From Taklimakanibacter albus (GTDB lineage Bacteria; Pseudomonadota; Alphaproteobacteria; Rhizobiales; Aestuariivirgaceae), in contig NZ_JAENHL010000007.1 of the NCBI RefSeq assembly GCF_016595235.1, positions 248,001 to 312,000 on the forward strand: a DNA stretch of 64,000 nt, read 5' to 3'. The position numbers were made by a program, and so were the translations under genes. Under the pieces are notes generated by a model that saw nothing but the letters and a program-made list of their open reading frames with translations, did no database searches and was not told the DNA's origin. Numbering within the stretch: the stretch's first letter is position 1; the number at the start of each line of letters is the position of its first letter. Positions 51,965 to 60,616 of the stretch are shown in pieces.

Positions 51965-52257
51965 ATGTAGAAATACTGTGGATGACGCGTTTACCCTCAC
52001 CCCCTTGCGGGAGGATCGACGCGAAACGCCGGGATTGGGATCTGGAAGTGTCGAATGCTTGGCGGCAGGATCAGGGTGCTCTTCTCAACCTTTCCGCGCG
52101 ATCGGAAGAGCCCTCCCGCCTATGAGGCTCTCCCAATTCATTCGCACATCTCCTCCTTCCCACGCAAAGCGGGGGAAGGAGAAGGATGTGTGAATCCTGC
52201 AGCTTGCCCACGAGGTGGAGCGTAAAAACAGAGATAAATCCGAACCCGCTGTGAGAC
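51965..52257. repeat. Intergenic region with dispersed repeat fragments and a hairpin
   Basis: Between the TPP operon promoter and the IclR stop codon no gene is supported. It contains a partial copy of the CCCTCACCCCC repeat (near 51992) and an inverted repeat at 52145-52190: CACATC and CTCCTTCCC pair with GGGAAGGAG and GATGTG. That hairpin may end the IclR transcript, but no T-run follows it. Confidence 0.45.
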
Positions 52258-53073
52258 TCAGGCCTTGGCCTTGCCTTCCGAGAAGCCCAGCTCCGCCGAC
52301 AGCCGGTTGGCGGCTACGATCACCTTTTGCGTGAGCTCGGGCAATTGCTGCAGGCTCACGCGCCACAGCGGTCCCGAAAGGCCGAGCGCCGCGATGACCT
52401 TGCCGGAGTAATTGCGCACCGGTGCGGCGATGCATCTGAGCTCGCCGTTGAATTCGCGGTCATCATAGGCGGCGCCGACCCGGCGCGCTTCCTTCAGATC
52501 GGCAAGGAGCCGCTCCGGGCTGGTAATCGTGCTGTCGGTGACGGATGTGAGCTTGTTGCGTGCCAGATAGGCCTCGATATCCTTGTCGGAAAGCTGGGCC
52601 AGCAGCGTCTTGCCGATCGCCGTGCAATAGGCCGGCCGCTGCGCGCCGACGCGTTCCGACAGCCTGACCGTGGCCTTGCCTTCATGGCGCGCCAGGATGA
52701 CCGCCATGTCGTTGGCCATCACCGCGATATGGGTCGTCTCGCCTGTTTCATTGGCGAGCCATTCGAGATGCGGCATGGCGTCGGCGACCAGATTGGCCTC
52801 CGTCGCCGCGCTCGCCGCGAGGCCATAGATATAAGGCCCGATGCGGTATTTCTTGTCGGCATCCTGCTTCACCGGCCCGATGACGCAGAGCGTGCGCAGG
52901 AGATGGAAGGTGGTGCTGGTATGGAGCCCGATCGCCTTGCTGATCTCGGCCAGGGTCAAGGCGTGGTCGGCGCGCGCGATCAGGTCGATGATGGCGAAGC
53001 CGCGCTCGATCGACTGCACGGTGCGGACCTGCGCTTTGTCGGCGCTGTCGGCCGGGCCCTTCATGTCATCCAT
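52258..53073 (-). CDS. IclR-family transcriptional regulator
   Basis: This 271-residue regulator has an N-terminal winged helix (LTLAEISKAIGLHTSTTFHLLRTL without gaps across about residues 39-62) and a C-terminal IclR effector domain with AYCTAIGKTLLAQL and DREFNGELRCIAAPV, the usual ligand-pocket segments. It lies directly upstream of the TPP/Pot/GMC operon on the same strand. Its own upstream region shares 13 bases with promoter P2, so it probably regulates itself and the operon in response to the substrate or an intermediate. Confidence 0.92.
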   Translation of the reverse strand: MDDMKGPADSADKAQVRTVQSIERGFAIIDLIARADHALTLAEISKAIGLHTSTTFHLLRTLCVIGPVKQDADKKYRIGPYIYGLAASAATEANLVADAMPHLEWLANETGETTHIAVMANDMAVILARHEGKATVRLSERVGAQRPAYCTAIGKTLLAQLSDKDIEAYLARNKLTSVTDSTITSPERLLADLKEARRVGAAYDDREFNGELRCIAAPVRNYSGKVIAALGLSGPLWRVSLQQLPELTQKVIVAANRLSAELGFSEGKAKA

Positions 53074-53096
53074 CTCGGAAATCCTACAAAAAGGCT

Positions 53097-53109
53097 TCTC
53101 ACAATATCG
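53097..53109 (-). promoter_or_regulatory. Candidate IclR operator (P3)
   Basis: TCTCACAATATCG is identical over 13 bases to the segment inside P2 at 51938-51950 and matches P1 at about 8 of 13 positions. It lies 24 bases upstream of the IclR start codon, a usual position for autoregulation. Confidence 0.5.
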
Positions 53110-53150
53110 TAAGACTGACTTAGCCCCCCACGGGCCAATTCACAAGTGCC

Positions 53151-54245
53151 TCACCGCGCCGGGGCGAGCTGCGCCAGGAGCCGCGCAAGGTCGACTTGCC
53201 GCCGGCAGCCGGTCTTGCCGAGTACGCTCTTCAGCTGGTTGCGCACGGTTTCGACGCTTTTGCCGTCGGCGCGGGCGATTTGCTCAGCTGTCTGCCCAGC
53301 CGCGACCCGCGCCGCCACCACCGCTTCCACCGGTGACAGATCGAACAGCGCCTGGAGCAGCGGCGTCGCCTCGGTCGGCACCGTCGAAGCCGTGGTGAGG
53401 ACCAGGATGGCCGCCGCCTGCCCGAAAAGATCATGCGCGGCGCGCCGGATCGGCACCACATGCAGCACCGCCGGCGGCGCATCTTCCTCCGGCACAAGCG
53501 GCAGCGACCGCACCCCCAGCCCCGTCGCGATCAGGCCGAGCGCTTCGCCGAGCATCTCGTCAGCGCGCCGGTCGGTGAGCGCGATGCGGTTACGGCCGCG
53601 TGTCGTCCACAGGGCCTTGGCCGCTTCAAACTCGGTATTCGCGACCACCACAGTGCCCGCCCGGCTGACCGCGCAGGCTGCGAGGCCCAGGCCCGACAGG
53701 GTCTCGACTGCGGTGCGTGCCCGCTCGAAGGCAAGCCGTGCCGCCACCAGCGCCGAGCGAGCGAGATGCGGCCTGAGACCGTCGAGGCTCTGAAAGATCG
53801 CCGGTGTGAACGGCCCGAGCCGGTAATCGCCTTCGGCGCTCAGAATGATCGTGTCGCCGGTCGGCACATTGATCGCGGTGGCGATGCCGCGCCCGAAGCC
53901 GGTCGGGATCAGATACTCCGCATAAAGCGGCTCGGTAAGCATCTCGGTTTCCGTATAAACCTCGTGGTCGCCGACGAACCCGGCCCGGTTCATCGCCATA
54001 AGACGTCGCGAGCGATCCGCCCCGCCCGGGAAGCTGTAATGCTGGCGCGCAAGTTCCTCGGCGAGCGGCGAGCAGCCGATCCATTTGAAGCTCCCTGCCC
54101 GCGTGGCGACCAGCGCCGCGGCACGGCACTCCGCCACCTCCGCGAAGCCGCGCAGTACTTGCGGCCAGAACTCCGGCAGCACGGCGGCTTCATAGATGCC
54201 GTCCACCAAGTCCTCATGCGCCGATCCGCCGTCAGATCGTATCAT
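53151..54245 (-). CDS. LuxR-type HTH transcriptional regulator (orphan)
   Basis: This 364-residue protein ends in a LuxR/FixJ-type helix-turn-helix: LSPVEAVVAARVAAGQTAEQIA, then SVETVRNQLKSVLGKTG. The N-terminal 290 residues resemble a PAS/GAF-like sensor seen in stand-alone rhizobial regulators, not an autoinducer-binding domain, and no receiver domain is present. The ATG at 54245 is chosen as the first Met in a plausible context; an upstream extension would run through a hairpin element. No partner kinase or synthase is nearby. Target unknown; possibly the adjacent Liv-type operon. Confidence 0.8.
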   Translation of the reverse strand: MIRSDGGSAHEDLVDGIYEAAVLPEFWPQVLRGFAEVAECRAAALVATRAGSFKWIGCSPLAEELARQHYSFPGGADRSRRLMAMNRAGFVGDHEVYTETEMLTEPLYAEYLIPTGFGRGIATAINVPTGDTIILSAEGDYRLGPFTPAIFQSLDGLRPHLARSALVAARLAFERARTAVETLSGLGLAACAVSRAGTVVVANTEFEAAKALWTTRGRNRIALTDRRADEMLGEALGLIATGLGVRSLPLVPEEDAPPAVLHVVPIRRAAHDLFGQAAAILVLTTASTVPTEATPLLQALFDLSPVEAVVAARVAAGQTAEQIARADGKSVETVRNQLKSVLGKTGCRRQVDLARLLAQLAPAR

Positions 54246-54279
54246 CGCTCGTCCCGGAACTGTTACAGGTCCAACACTA

Positions 54280-54389
54280 GGGCAAATCCCGCCAAAGTTG
54301 AAGACTTTGGCGATAAGGATTTGCCCCAAGATATAGATCTCGCGCGAATCCTCTTCGGCGAAGTGATTCCACTTCGCCGGGATGCGCGC
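54280..54389. repeat. Tandem double-hairpin intergenic element (copy B)
   Basis: Hairpin 1 spans 54280-54326: outer stem GGGCAAATCC/GGATTTGCCC and inner stem CGCCAAAGT/ACTTTGGCG with loop TGAAG. Hairpin 2 spans 54342-54389: outer stem GCGCGAATCC/GGATGCGCGC (9 of 10) and inner stem CGGCGAAGTG/CACTTCGCCG with loop ATTC. It sits between the LuxR gene and the end of the Liv-type operon. Architecture parallels copy A at 30970-31085 although the sequences differ. Confidence 0.65.
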
Positions 54390-54416
54390 TAGAACGGCGG
54401 GAAAGTCAAAGCCGGT

Positions 54417-55376
54417 TCAGGAAGCCGGACGCGACGGGCGCAACCGGTCGAGCAGGCTCACCAGGCCGCCCGGCGCGAGGCGCAGGATGAGCACCATGAC
54501 GACGGCGACGACGATGAAACGGGCTTCCTCGAAGCCCTGGATGCCGGCCAGCGCCTCGGTCAGGAAGGTCAGCGCCAGTGCCGCGGCGATCGGGCCATAA
54601 AGCGTGCCGACGCCGCCGAGCAGCACCATCGACAGGACCAGCGACATCGTGCCGAAGCCGAAGACCTCGGGCGAGGCGACGCGCAGATAGATGGCGTAGA
54701 ACCCGCCGGCGATGCCGGTGAAGATGGCGCTCAGCACCAGAACGAGGATGCGCTGGCGCGACACCGAGATGCCGCGCGCGGTCGAATAATCCTGCGCGTC
54801 GCGCACCGCCAGCAGCGCCTTGCCGAAAGGCGACTGCACCACGAAACGCAGGAACAGCGTCGACAGCACCAGAAGCCCCAGCGCGACATAATAATAGCCG
54901 AACTTGAAATCGCGGATGAAGCTGTAGTCGCCGAGCTGCAAAAACGGAATGCGCACCATGCCCTCGCCGCCGCCGGTGATCTGCGACTGGCTGAGCACCA
55001 GCTGCATGGCGAGCTGGCTGACGGCGAAGGTGACGAGCACCACATAGATGCCTTTGAGCCGGGCCACCGGTGCCGCGATGAGAAACGCCGCCCCTGCCGC
55101 GGTGATGCCGCCGAGCGGAATGGCGAGCCAGGGCGTGATGCCGAAGGTCTTGGCGGCGATCGCCGCCGTATAGACGCCGACGCCGAAGAAGGTGAGATGC
55201 CCGAAATTGAACACGCCGCAATAGCCGAGGCTCAAATTCCAGTTGGCGGCGACGATGGCGTAGATGAAGGCGATGATGAACAGATGGCGCGTATAGCTGT
55301 CGGTCGCCAGGAACGGCACGACAAGCAGCAAAGCGAGCGCAAGGAGAGGTGCGAAGCGGCGCAGCGAAGACGTCAT
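54417..55376 (-). CDS. Branched-chain amino acid-type ABC permease (LivM-like)
   Basis: This 319-residue inner-membrane permease has the LivM signature NWNLSLGYCGVFNFGH and later MVLLGGVGTLYGPIAAA. The frame is open far upstream, but the ATG at 55376 overlaps the LivH-type stop by one base (TGATG) and precedes the first helix. It is the last gene of the operon led by the M20 peptidase. Confidence 0.9.
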   Translation of the reverse strand: MTSSLRRFAPLLALALLLVVPFLATDSYTRHLFIIAFIYAIVAANWNLSLGYCGVFNFGHLTFFGVGVYTAAIAAKTFGITPWLAIPLGGITAAGAAFLIAAPVARLKGIYVVLVTFAVSQLAMQLVLSQSQITGGGEGMVRIPFLQLGDYSFIRDFKFGYYYVALGLLVLSTLFLRFVVQSPFGKALLAVRDAQDYSTARGISVSRQRILVLVLSAIFTGIAGGFYAIYLRVASPEVFGFGTMSLVLSMVLLGGVGTLYGPIAAALALTFLTEALAGIQGFEEARFIVVAVVMVLILRLAPGGLVSLLDRLRPSRPAS

Positions 55377-56239
55377 CACGCCCTCCCGAACAGGCCGTTG
55401 GGCCGGAAGATGAGGACCGCGATCATCAGGAGGAACAGCGCGAAGGGCGTCCAATAGAGCCCGATCCACAGGATAAGAAAGGCTTCGAGGAGCCCGATGA
55501 CATAGGCCGCACCGGCGGTGGCGCCGAGACTGCCGAGCCCGCCGAAGATCACCACGATCATCGCTTTCACCAAAGGCTCCGATCCCATCACCGGCGTGAT
55601 GAAGCGGATCGATCCGAGAAGCGCGCCGGTGAGGCCGGCGAGCGCCGCCGCGAGGCCGAAGGCGATGGCGAAAGCATAGGGCACATCGATGCCGATCAGC
55701 GCCGCCGCATCCTGGTTCTGGCCGACGGCGCGCAACGACCGCCCGCGATTGGTCATCGCCGTGAAGCGCCACAGCAGCAGAAGCACGATCGGCGCCAGCA
55801 GGATGATGATCGCCTCATGCCAGGAGATTGTGGCGCCGAAGATCGACACATCGCCGGTGACGAGGCGCGGCAGCTGCTTGAGCTTGGCGCCCCAGATCAG
55901 CTGGGCGCCCTTTTCCAGGATGATCAGGGCGGCGAGCGTCGTCATCACGGTGACGAGCAGCATGTGCCGCGTGCCGTAGAACGGCCGGATCAGCAGGTAT
56001 TCGATGACGATGCCGCACAAGGCAGCCGTGGCAACGCCGGCCAGGATGCCCGGCAGCAGCCCGAGCCCCATGCCCTCGCTCACCGTCCAGGCGGCATAGG
56101 CGCCGATCATCATCAAGGCGCCATGGGCGAAATTGAATACCCCGAGCGTCGTCCACACCACGCTGAGGCCACTCGCCATCAGGGCATAGAGCGATCCGAG
56201 CAGGATACCGGAGACGAGGGTTGCGACGATCGAGTTCAT
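55376..56239 (-). CDS. Branched-chain amino acid-type ABC permease (LivH-like)
   Basis: This 287-residue inner-membrane permease has the LivH features LYALMASGLSVVWTTLGVFNFAHG and VVIFGGLGSLGATAGA. Its start overlaps the LivF-type stop codon by four bases. It forms the membrane channel with the LivM-like protein. Confidence 0.92.
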   Translation of the reverse strand: MNSIVATLVSGILLGSLYALMASGLSVVWTTLGVFNFAHGALMMIGAYAAWTVSEGMGLGLLPGILAGVATAALCGIVIEYLLIRPFYGTRHMLLVTVMTTLAALIILEKGAQLIWGAKLKQLPRLVTGDVSIFGATISWHEAIIILLAPIVLLLLWRFTAMTNRGRSLRAVGQNQDAAALIGIDVPYAFAIAFGLAAALAGLTGALLGSIRFITPVMGSEPLVKAMIVVIFGGLGSLGATAGAAYVIGLLEAFLILWIGLYWTPFALFLLMIAVLIFRPNGLFGRA

Positions 56240-56961
56240 GCCTCGCCTCCTTGGCCGAAATAGAGCTGCATCACTTGCCCATGGTCCAAGCCGTCATTGC
56301 GGTCGATCTCGCGCGACACCGCGCCATGTTCGATCATGTAGAGGCGCTGGGTCAGCGCCAGCAGGAATTCGACATCCTGCTCGACCACGATGAGCGGCAC
56401 GCCGCTGCGTGCAATGGCGCCGACCGCTTCCGCCAGCTCTTCCTTGAGCCGCGGCGACAGGCCGAGCGTCGGCTCGTCGAGCATCAGGAGGCGCGGATCG
56501 CACATCAGCGCGCAACCGATCGACAGCATCTGCCGTTCACCACCCGACAAGGTCCGCGCCAGCTGCTTGCGCCGCTCTGCGAGCCGCGGAAACAGCGTCA
56601 GAACCTGCTCCATGCGCTGCTTAGCCCCTGCGCGGGCGCGTGGCGCGAAGGCGGCAAGCTCGAGCGTCTCGGCGATCGCCATGTCGCCGAACATCGTATT
56701 GGCCTGCGGCGAATGTACGAGGCCGGCATTGACGATCGTCGCCGGACGTTGCCGGCTGATATCGGCGCCGTCAAAATGGATGCGCCCCGCGCTCGCGCGC
56801 AAGAGTCCCGATATGGTCCGCAGCAAAGTCGTCTTGCCATGTCCGTTCGGCCCGAACAGGCCGATCGACTCGTTGCGCCCGACATGGAGGGTGAGATCGC
56901 GCAGGACGGTGATGGCGCCATAGCCGGCGCTGATCCCCTCAACGCTCAAAAGCGCGGTCAT
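56236..56961 (-). CDS. Branched-chain amino acid-type ABC ATPase (LivF-like)
   Basis: This 241-residue ATPase starts with MTALLSVEGISAGYG at 56961, overlapping the LivG-type stop by four bases. Walker A GPNGHGKTT, signature LSGGERQML and Walker B LLMLDEPTLGL are intact. It pairs with the LivG-like ATPase encoded just upstream. Confidence 0.92.
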   Translation of the reverse strand: MTALLSVEGISAGYGAITVLRDLTLHVGRNESIGLFGPNGHGKTTLLRTISGLLRASAGRIHFDGADISRQRPATIVNAGLVHSPQANTMFGDMAIAETLELAAFAPRARAGAKQRMEQVLTLFPRLAERRKQLARTLSGGERQMLSIGCALMCDPRLLMLDEPTLGLSPRLKEELAEAVGAIARSGVPLIVVEQDVEFLLALTQRLYMIEHGAVSREIDRNDGLDHGQVMQLYFGQGGEA

Positions 56962-57692
56962 TGCGTGCGTTTCCCGAGATAGGCTTCGATGACGTCGGGT
57001 TGGCGCATCACCGCGCGCGGCTCGCCTTCCGCCAGCTGCTGCCCTTGATTGAGGATGAGAAGCCGCTGCGAAACCGACATCAGCAAGGTCAGCACATGTT
57101 CGATGAGAAGAATCGTCACGCCGGCGGCGTTGACGTTGCGCAGAAGCGTGTCGAGCGCCTGGATCTCGGGCTTGGTGAGCCCCGAGGCCGGCTCGTCGAG
57201 CATCAGGATGTCGGGCTTCGATACCAGCGCCGAGGCGATCATCAGCTGTTTCTTCTCGAAGACCGACAATCCCGCCGACGCCATGTCGCGCCGGTGGGGA
57301 GCGAAGGCGACCAGTGCGAAGGCCTCCTCGCTGCGCTCCGCGGCTTGCCGCCGGTCGAGGCCGCCGCAGAAGACGGCGCTGACCGCGAGCGTCTCCCGGG
57401 CGCTGAGATCGGGGAATTCGGCATCCTTCTGGAAGGTCCGGCTGAGCCCCATGCGGGCGATTTTGAAGGCCGGCTGGCCGTCGATGCGCTTGCCCTTGAA
57501 CCACACCTCGCCGGCATTCGGCCCGAAGGGAATGCCGGTGATGATGTTGAACAGCGTGCTCTTACCGGACCCGTTGGGTCCGGCAATGCCGAAGATCTCG
57601 CCAGGCGCTACTTCGAAGGAGACATCGCGGATCGCTTTCAGTCCGCCGAAGGACTTCGAGACCCGCGATGTCTTGAGTATGGGCTCGCTCAC
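56958..57692 (-). CDS. Branched-chain amino acid-type ABC ATPase (LivG-like), degenerate signature
   Basis: This 244-residue ATPase starts at a GTG (57692), four bases after the receptor stop codon. Walker A GPNGSGKST and Walker B ILMLDEPASGL are normal, but the signature reads AGLSVFEKKQLMIASAL, lacking the LSGGQ-type glycines that contact ATP in the partner subunit. One of the two composite ATP sites of the LivG/LivF heterodimer may therefore be weak. The rest follows LivG closely, including a long insertion before the signature. Confidence 0.9.
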   Translation of the reverse strand: MSEPILKTSRVSKSFGGLKAIRDVSFEVAPGEIFGIAGPNGSGKSTLFNIITGIPFGPNAGEVWFKGKRIDGQPAFKIARMGLSRTFQKDAEFPDLSARETLAVSAVFCGGLDRRQAAERSEEAFALVAFAPHRRDMASAGLSVFEKKQLMIASALVSKPDILMLDEPASGLTKPEIQALDTLLRNVNAAGVTILLIEHVLTLLMSVSQRLLILNQGQQLAEGEPRAVMRQPDVIEAYLGKRTQ

Positions 57693-57696
57693 CTGT

Positions 57697-58929
57697 TCAC
57701 TTCATCCAGGAGGGCTGCTTGAAGTCGCCAGTCTTGTATTGCGGCGGGTAGAACATGATCCGCTTGCCGTCGAGGATCTGGTAGAACTGGATTGGCACGT
57801 GATCATTGTCCTGGACGCTCAGATGCGTCTTGGGGTCGAACATCACGCGGCCCACCGCCGTCACCTTGTCGGTCTTGCCGATGGCGGCGCCGATCTCGGC
57901 GCGCTTCGCGGGATCACCGACGGTCTTCAGCGCATCGGCATAGATCATCACCTCTTCATAGAGCATGATCCCGTAGCTGCCCGGCTCATTGCCATAGGCC
58001 GCTTCATATTTCTTGAGCAGCTCATCGGCGCGGGGGCTCGCCTCGCGCGGCAGCACGCCGCCCAGAAGATTATAGACGACGCCCGATGACTTCTCCTTGG
58101 TCAGCGTCAGAAACTCCGGCACCGAGGGCGCGTATTGGATGAACACCAGGCTGTTGGTCGGGTTCTCCATGAACTGGGTCATGAAGGTCGCGGCATTGGC
58201 CGACACGTAATCGGTGTTGATGAGGAGCGCCGGCGGATCCTGATGGACCTTGGCCAGGAAGGCGCGCCAGTCATTGATCTCGCCGAACGGCAGGAGATCG
58301 TTCTGGGTGATCTGCCAGCCGGCCGCTTCGAAGGCCTTGGTCATGCCCTCGGCGATGCCCTTCGAATAGGGATTGTCGGAGGCGATCATCGCCACCTTCT
58401 TGTTCGGCAGCTTGAGCTGGCCGTCGGCGACGAGCTTGTCGATGGCCGGCACGATCTCGGTATTGTAGCCATCATAGGACGGCGTCAGCGACCACACGGT
58501 GCCGAAATTCTCAGGATTGGGCGAAATGATCCCGGCGGTCTGCGCCGAATTGCCGGCGATCAGATAGACCATTTCCTGCTCGGCCATCATTTCGATCTCG
58601 AAATTGGTGGTCGAGGCATAACCGGTCACGATGGCGCCTACCGCCTTGTCGCCGAGCAGGCGCTCGGCGGCGGTGGCCACCGCATCGGCGCTGGCGTCGC
58701 CGATATCGCCGACCACGACCTCGAACGTGTCGCCATTGACGCCGCCGGCCTTGTTGAGGTCTTCGACCGCGAGCTTGGCGCCGCGCACCATATCCTCGCC
58801 GTCGGCGGCCTGCTTGCCGGTGACCGGCGCCAGCACGCCGATCTTGACGACATCGGCGAGCGCCGACTGAACCATTACCCCGAGGACGAGAGCGCTGACC
58901 GCGCCCAATAGGCCCTTCCTGGCAGACAT
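57697..58929 (-). CDS. Branched-chain amino acid-type ABC substrate-binding protein (LivK-like)
   Basis: This 410-residue periplasmic receptor of the leucine/isoleucine/valine-type fold starts at 58929, with AGGGAGAAAC upstream. It has a Sec signal peptide (GAVSALVLGVMVQSALA) and begins VVKIGVLAPVTGKQAADGEDM. The family also binds amides, urea, aromatic acids and peptides, so the ligand is open. It follows the M20 peptidase gene by 29 bases, which suggests that its ligand is an N-acyl or peptide-like compound. Confidence 0.91.
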   Translation of the reverse strand: MSARKGLLGAVSALVLGVMVQSALADVVKIGVLAPVTGKQAADGEDMVRGAKLAVEDLNKAGGVNGDTFEVVVGDIGDASADAVATAAERLLGDKAVGAIVTGYASTTNFEIEMMAEQEMVYLIAGNSAQTAGIISPNPENFGTVWSLTPSYDGYNTEIVPAIDKLVADGQLKLPNKKVAMIASDNPYSKGIAEGMTKAFEAAGWQITQNDLLPFGEINDWRAFLAKVHQDPPALLINTDYVSANAATFMTQFMENPTNSLVFIQYAPSVPEFLTLTKEKSSGVVYNLLGGVLPREASPRADELLKKYEAAYGNEPGSYGIMLYEEVMIYADALKTVGDPAKRAEIGAAIGKTDKVTAVGRVMFDPKTHLSVQDNDHVPIQFYQILDGKRIMFYPPQYKTGDFKQPSWMK

Positions 58930-58958
58930 GTTGTTTCTCCCTGTATGTTTGTGTGTTG

Positions 58959-60269
58959 TCAGCGTGTGCCGCAATTATCGATCACGGTGGCGGCGATCAC
59001 CTTGGTCGTCTCGATGAGGCTCGGTATGTCGACGCATTCGTTCTTGCCGTGGAAACCGTCGCCCGACGGCCCGTAGATCACCGGCACCACGCCGGCGCCG
59101 GCATAATGGGCGGCATCCGTCACCGCCTCGAAGCCCTTCACCTCGGGCGCCTTGGCCTGCACGGACGTCGCATGGGCGACGACCGACTTCACCAGCGGAT
59201 GGTCGACCGGCGTGTTCAGCGGCGGGAAGTTGAGATCGAAGAGATCCCACAGGATCTTCGGCGGATTGTCGCGCATCCACGCATCGGCGGCGGCGAAATG
59301 ATGGACGAAGCTCTCGAACTCGGCTTTGACGTCCTCGAATTTCTCGTTGGGCAGGAACTTGTAGTCGAGATCGATGGTCACCACGTCCGGAATGATCGCC
59401 GCATTGCTCATGATCAGCGGATTGCCGTCGGGCCCGAGACCGGCGCCGCCGCGGATGACACCCGGATTGATGGTGGCGAGGCCGGCCGGCACCAAGGGAT
59501 GCCAGGTGTTGCGGCAGCGTGACATTTCGAAGTCGCGCAGCGCGCTGAGAAACCGGTTGGCGAGCTCGATGGCATTGACGCCGGGCTCGAGGCGGCCCGC
59601 CACATGCGGCTGCGGAAAGATCGAGTTGAAGCGCCAGCCGGCATGCGCCGCCTTGCCGAAGATCGTGACCCGGACCCAGGTCAGGCCGCCTTCCGCGGGC
59701 ACGACATTGCCCCAGGTCGGCTCGGCGATCAGCGCCCGCTTGGCGAGCTTGCCGCGCTTCACCGCATCCATGGCGCCGAAGCCGCCGGCCTCTTCATCGA
59801 CCACGGTATGGATCGACAGGCGCCCGTCGAGCTTGATGCCGGCTTTGCGGATGGCATGCGCCGCGGCCATGCAGGCGGCGACCCCGCCTTTCATATCGAC
59901 GGCGCCCCGGCCCCAGACGCGGCCATCGGCGATCTCGCCGCTGAAGGGTTTGCGCGCCCAGCCGGCGCCATCGCCGGTCGGCACGACGTCGATATGGCCG
60001 CACAGGATGAAGCTCTTGTCTTCGCTGCCGTCCCAGTTGGCGACCAGATTGGGCCGGCCGGGAAACACGTCCCACTGCTCGGTCGCAAAGCCTTCCGCCT
60101 TCAGGCGTTTGTCGATGACGCCCTGGACCGCCGCCTCTTCATTGAGGCCGGCCGTCTGCTCGAATTTCGGATTGACCGAGGGGATGCGCACCAGTTCGGA
60201 CGTAAGCTCGACCACATAATTCGGATCGGCGTCGATCGCGGCCCAGACCGCAGTGATGGCATCGCTCAT
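58959..60269 (-). CDS. M20-family metallopeptidase/deacylase (ArgE/DapE/CPG2 type)
   Basis: This 436-residue cytoplasmic zinc hydrolase has metal ligands His in GHIDVVP, bridging Asp in GAVDMKGG, catalytic and ligand Glu in VDEEAGG, Asp/Glu in AEPTWGN and a late His in GDGFHGKNE. A dimerisation lid domain lies in the middle. GAGGGG precedes the ATG. It is the first gene of a Liv-type importer operon, so it probably removes an acyl or aminoacyl group from the imported compound. Confidence 0.91.
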   Translation of the reverse strand: MSDAITAVWAAIDADPNYVVELTSELVRIPSVNPKFEQTAGLNEEAAVQGVIDKRLKAEGFATEQWDVFPGRPNLVANWDGSEDKSFILCGHIDVVPTGDGAGWARKPFSGEIADGRVWGRGAVDMKGGVAACMAAAHAIRKAGIKLDGRLSIHTVVDEEAGGFGAMDAVKRGKLAKRALIAEPTWGNVVPAEGGLTWVRVTIFGKAAHAGWRFNSIFPQPHVAGRLEPGVNAIELANRFLSALRDFEMSRCRNTWHPLVPAGLATINPGVIRGGAGLGPDGNPLIMSNAAIIPDVVTIDLDYKFLPNEKFEDVKAEFESFVHHFAAADAWMRDNPPKILWDLFDLNFPPLNTPVDHPLVKSVVAHATSVQAKAPEVKGFEAVTDAAHYAGAGVVPVIYGPSGDGFHGKNECVDIPSLIETTKVIAATVIDNCGTR

Positions 60270-60616
60270 GGCACCCCTCTTCTAATTGCCGCAGCCTTGG
60301 CCGCGCTGCTCCCTGACCAGGGGATAGTGATGTAGAAAAAATATCATTGTCAATCAGATTTCATAAACTGAAGAAAAAAATTCAGAATCAAGGGACAAGG
60401 CATCACCTCCGCTCCTGTACCCGCCTCCCGCCGGCCGACAGCAAAAGCAAATACATATTTCATTTCATGTTATCAAGATAAAAAATGGATCAAATAGTTC
60501 AAAAATGGATCAAAGCCCTTGCGCTCCGGAATTCGAACACGGCGCCTCTATGAGTTGCGGCAAGTCAGATCAGAGGGGCTTGTGTTAATATCACAACAAC
60601 CCGACCGTCGCGGCTC
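60270..60616. promoter_or_regulatory. AT-rich intergenic region with promoter and 20-bp-spaced direct repeats
   Basis: This 347-base gap holds no gene. For the minus-strand M20/Liv operon a perfect -35 TTGACA lies at 60353-60348 with TCACTA 17 bases downstream. Farther up are two exact copies of AAAAATGGATCAAA at 60481-60494 and 60501-60514, 20 bases apart (two helical turns), a spacing typical of paired regulator sites. The region is distinctly richer in A and T than its surroundings. Confidence 0.5.
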
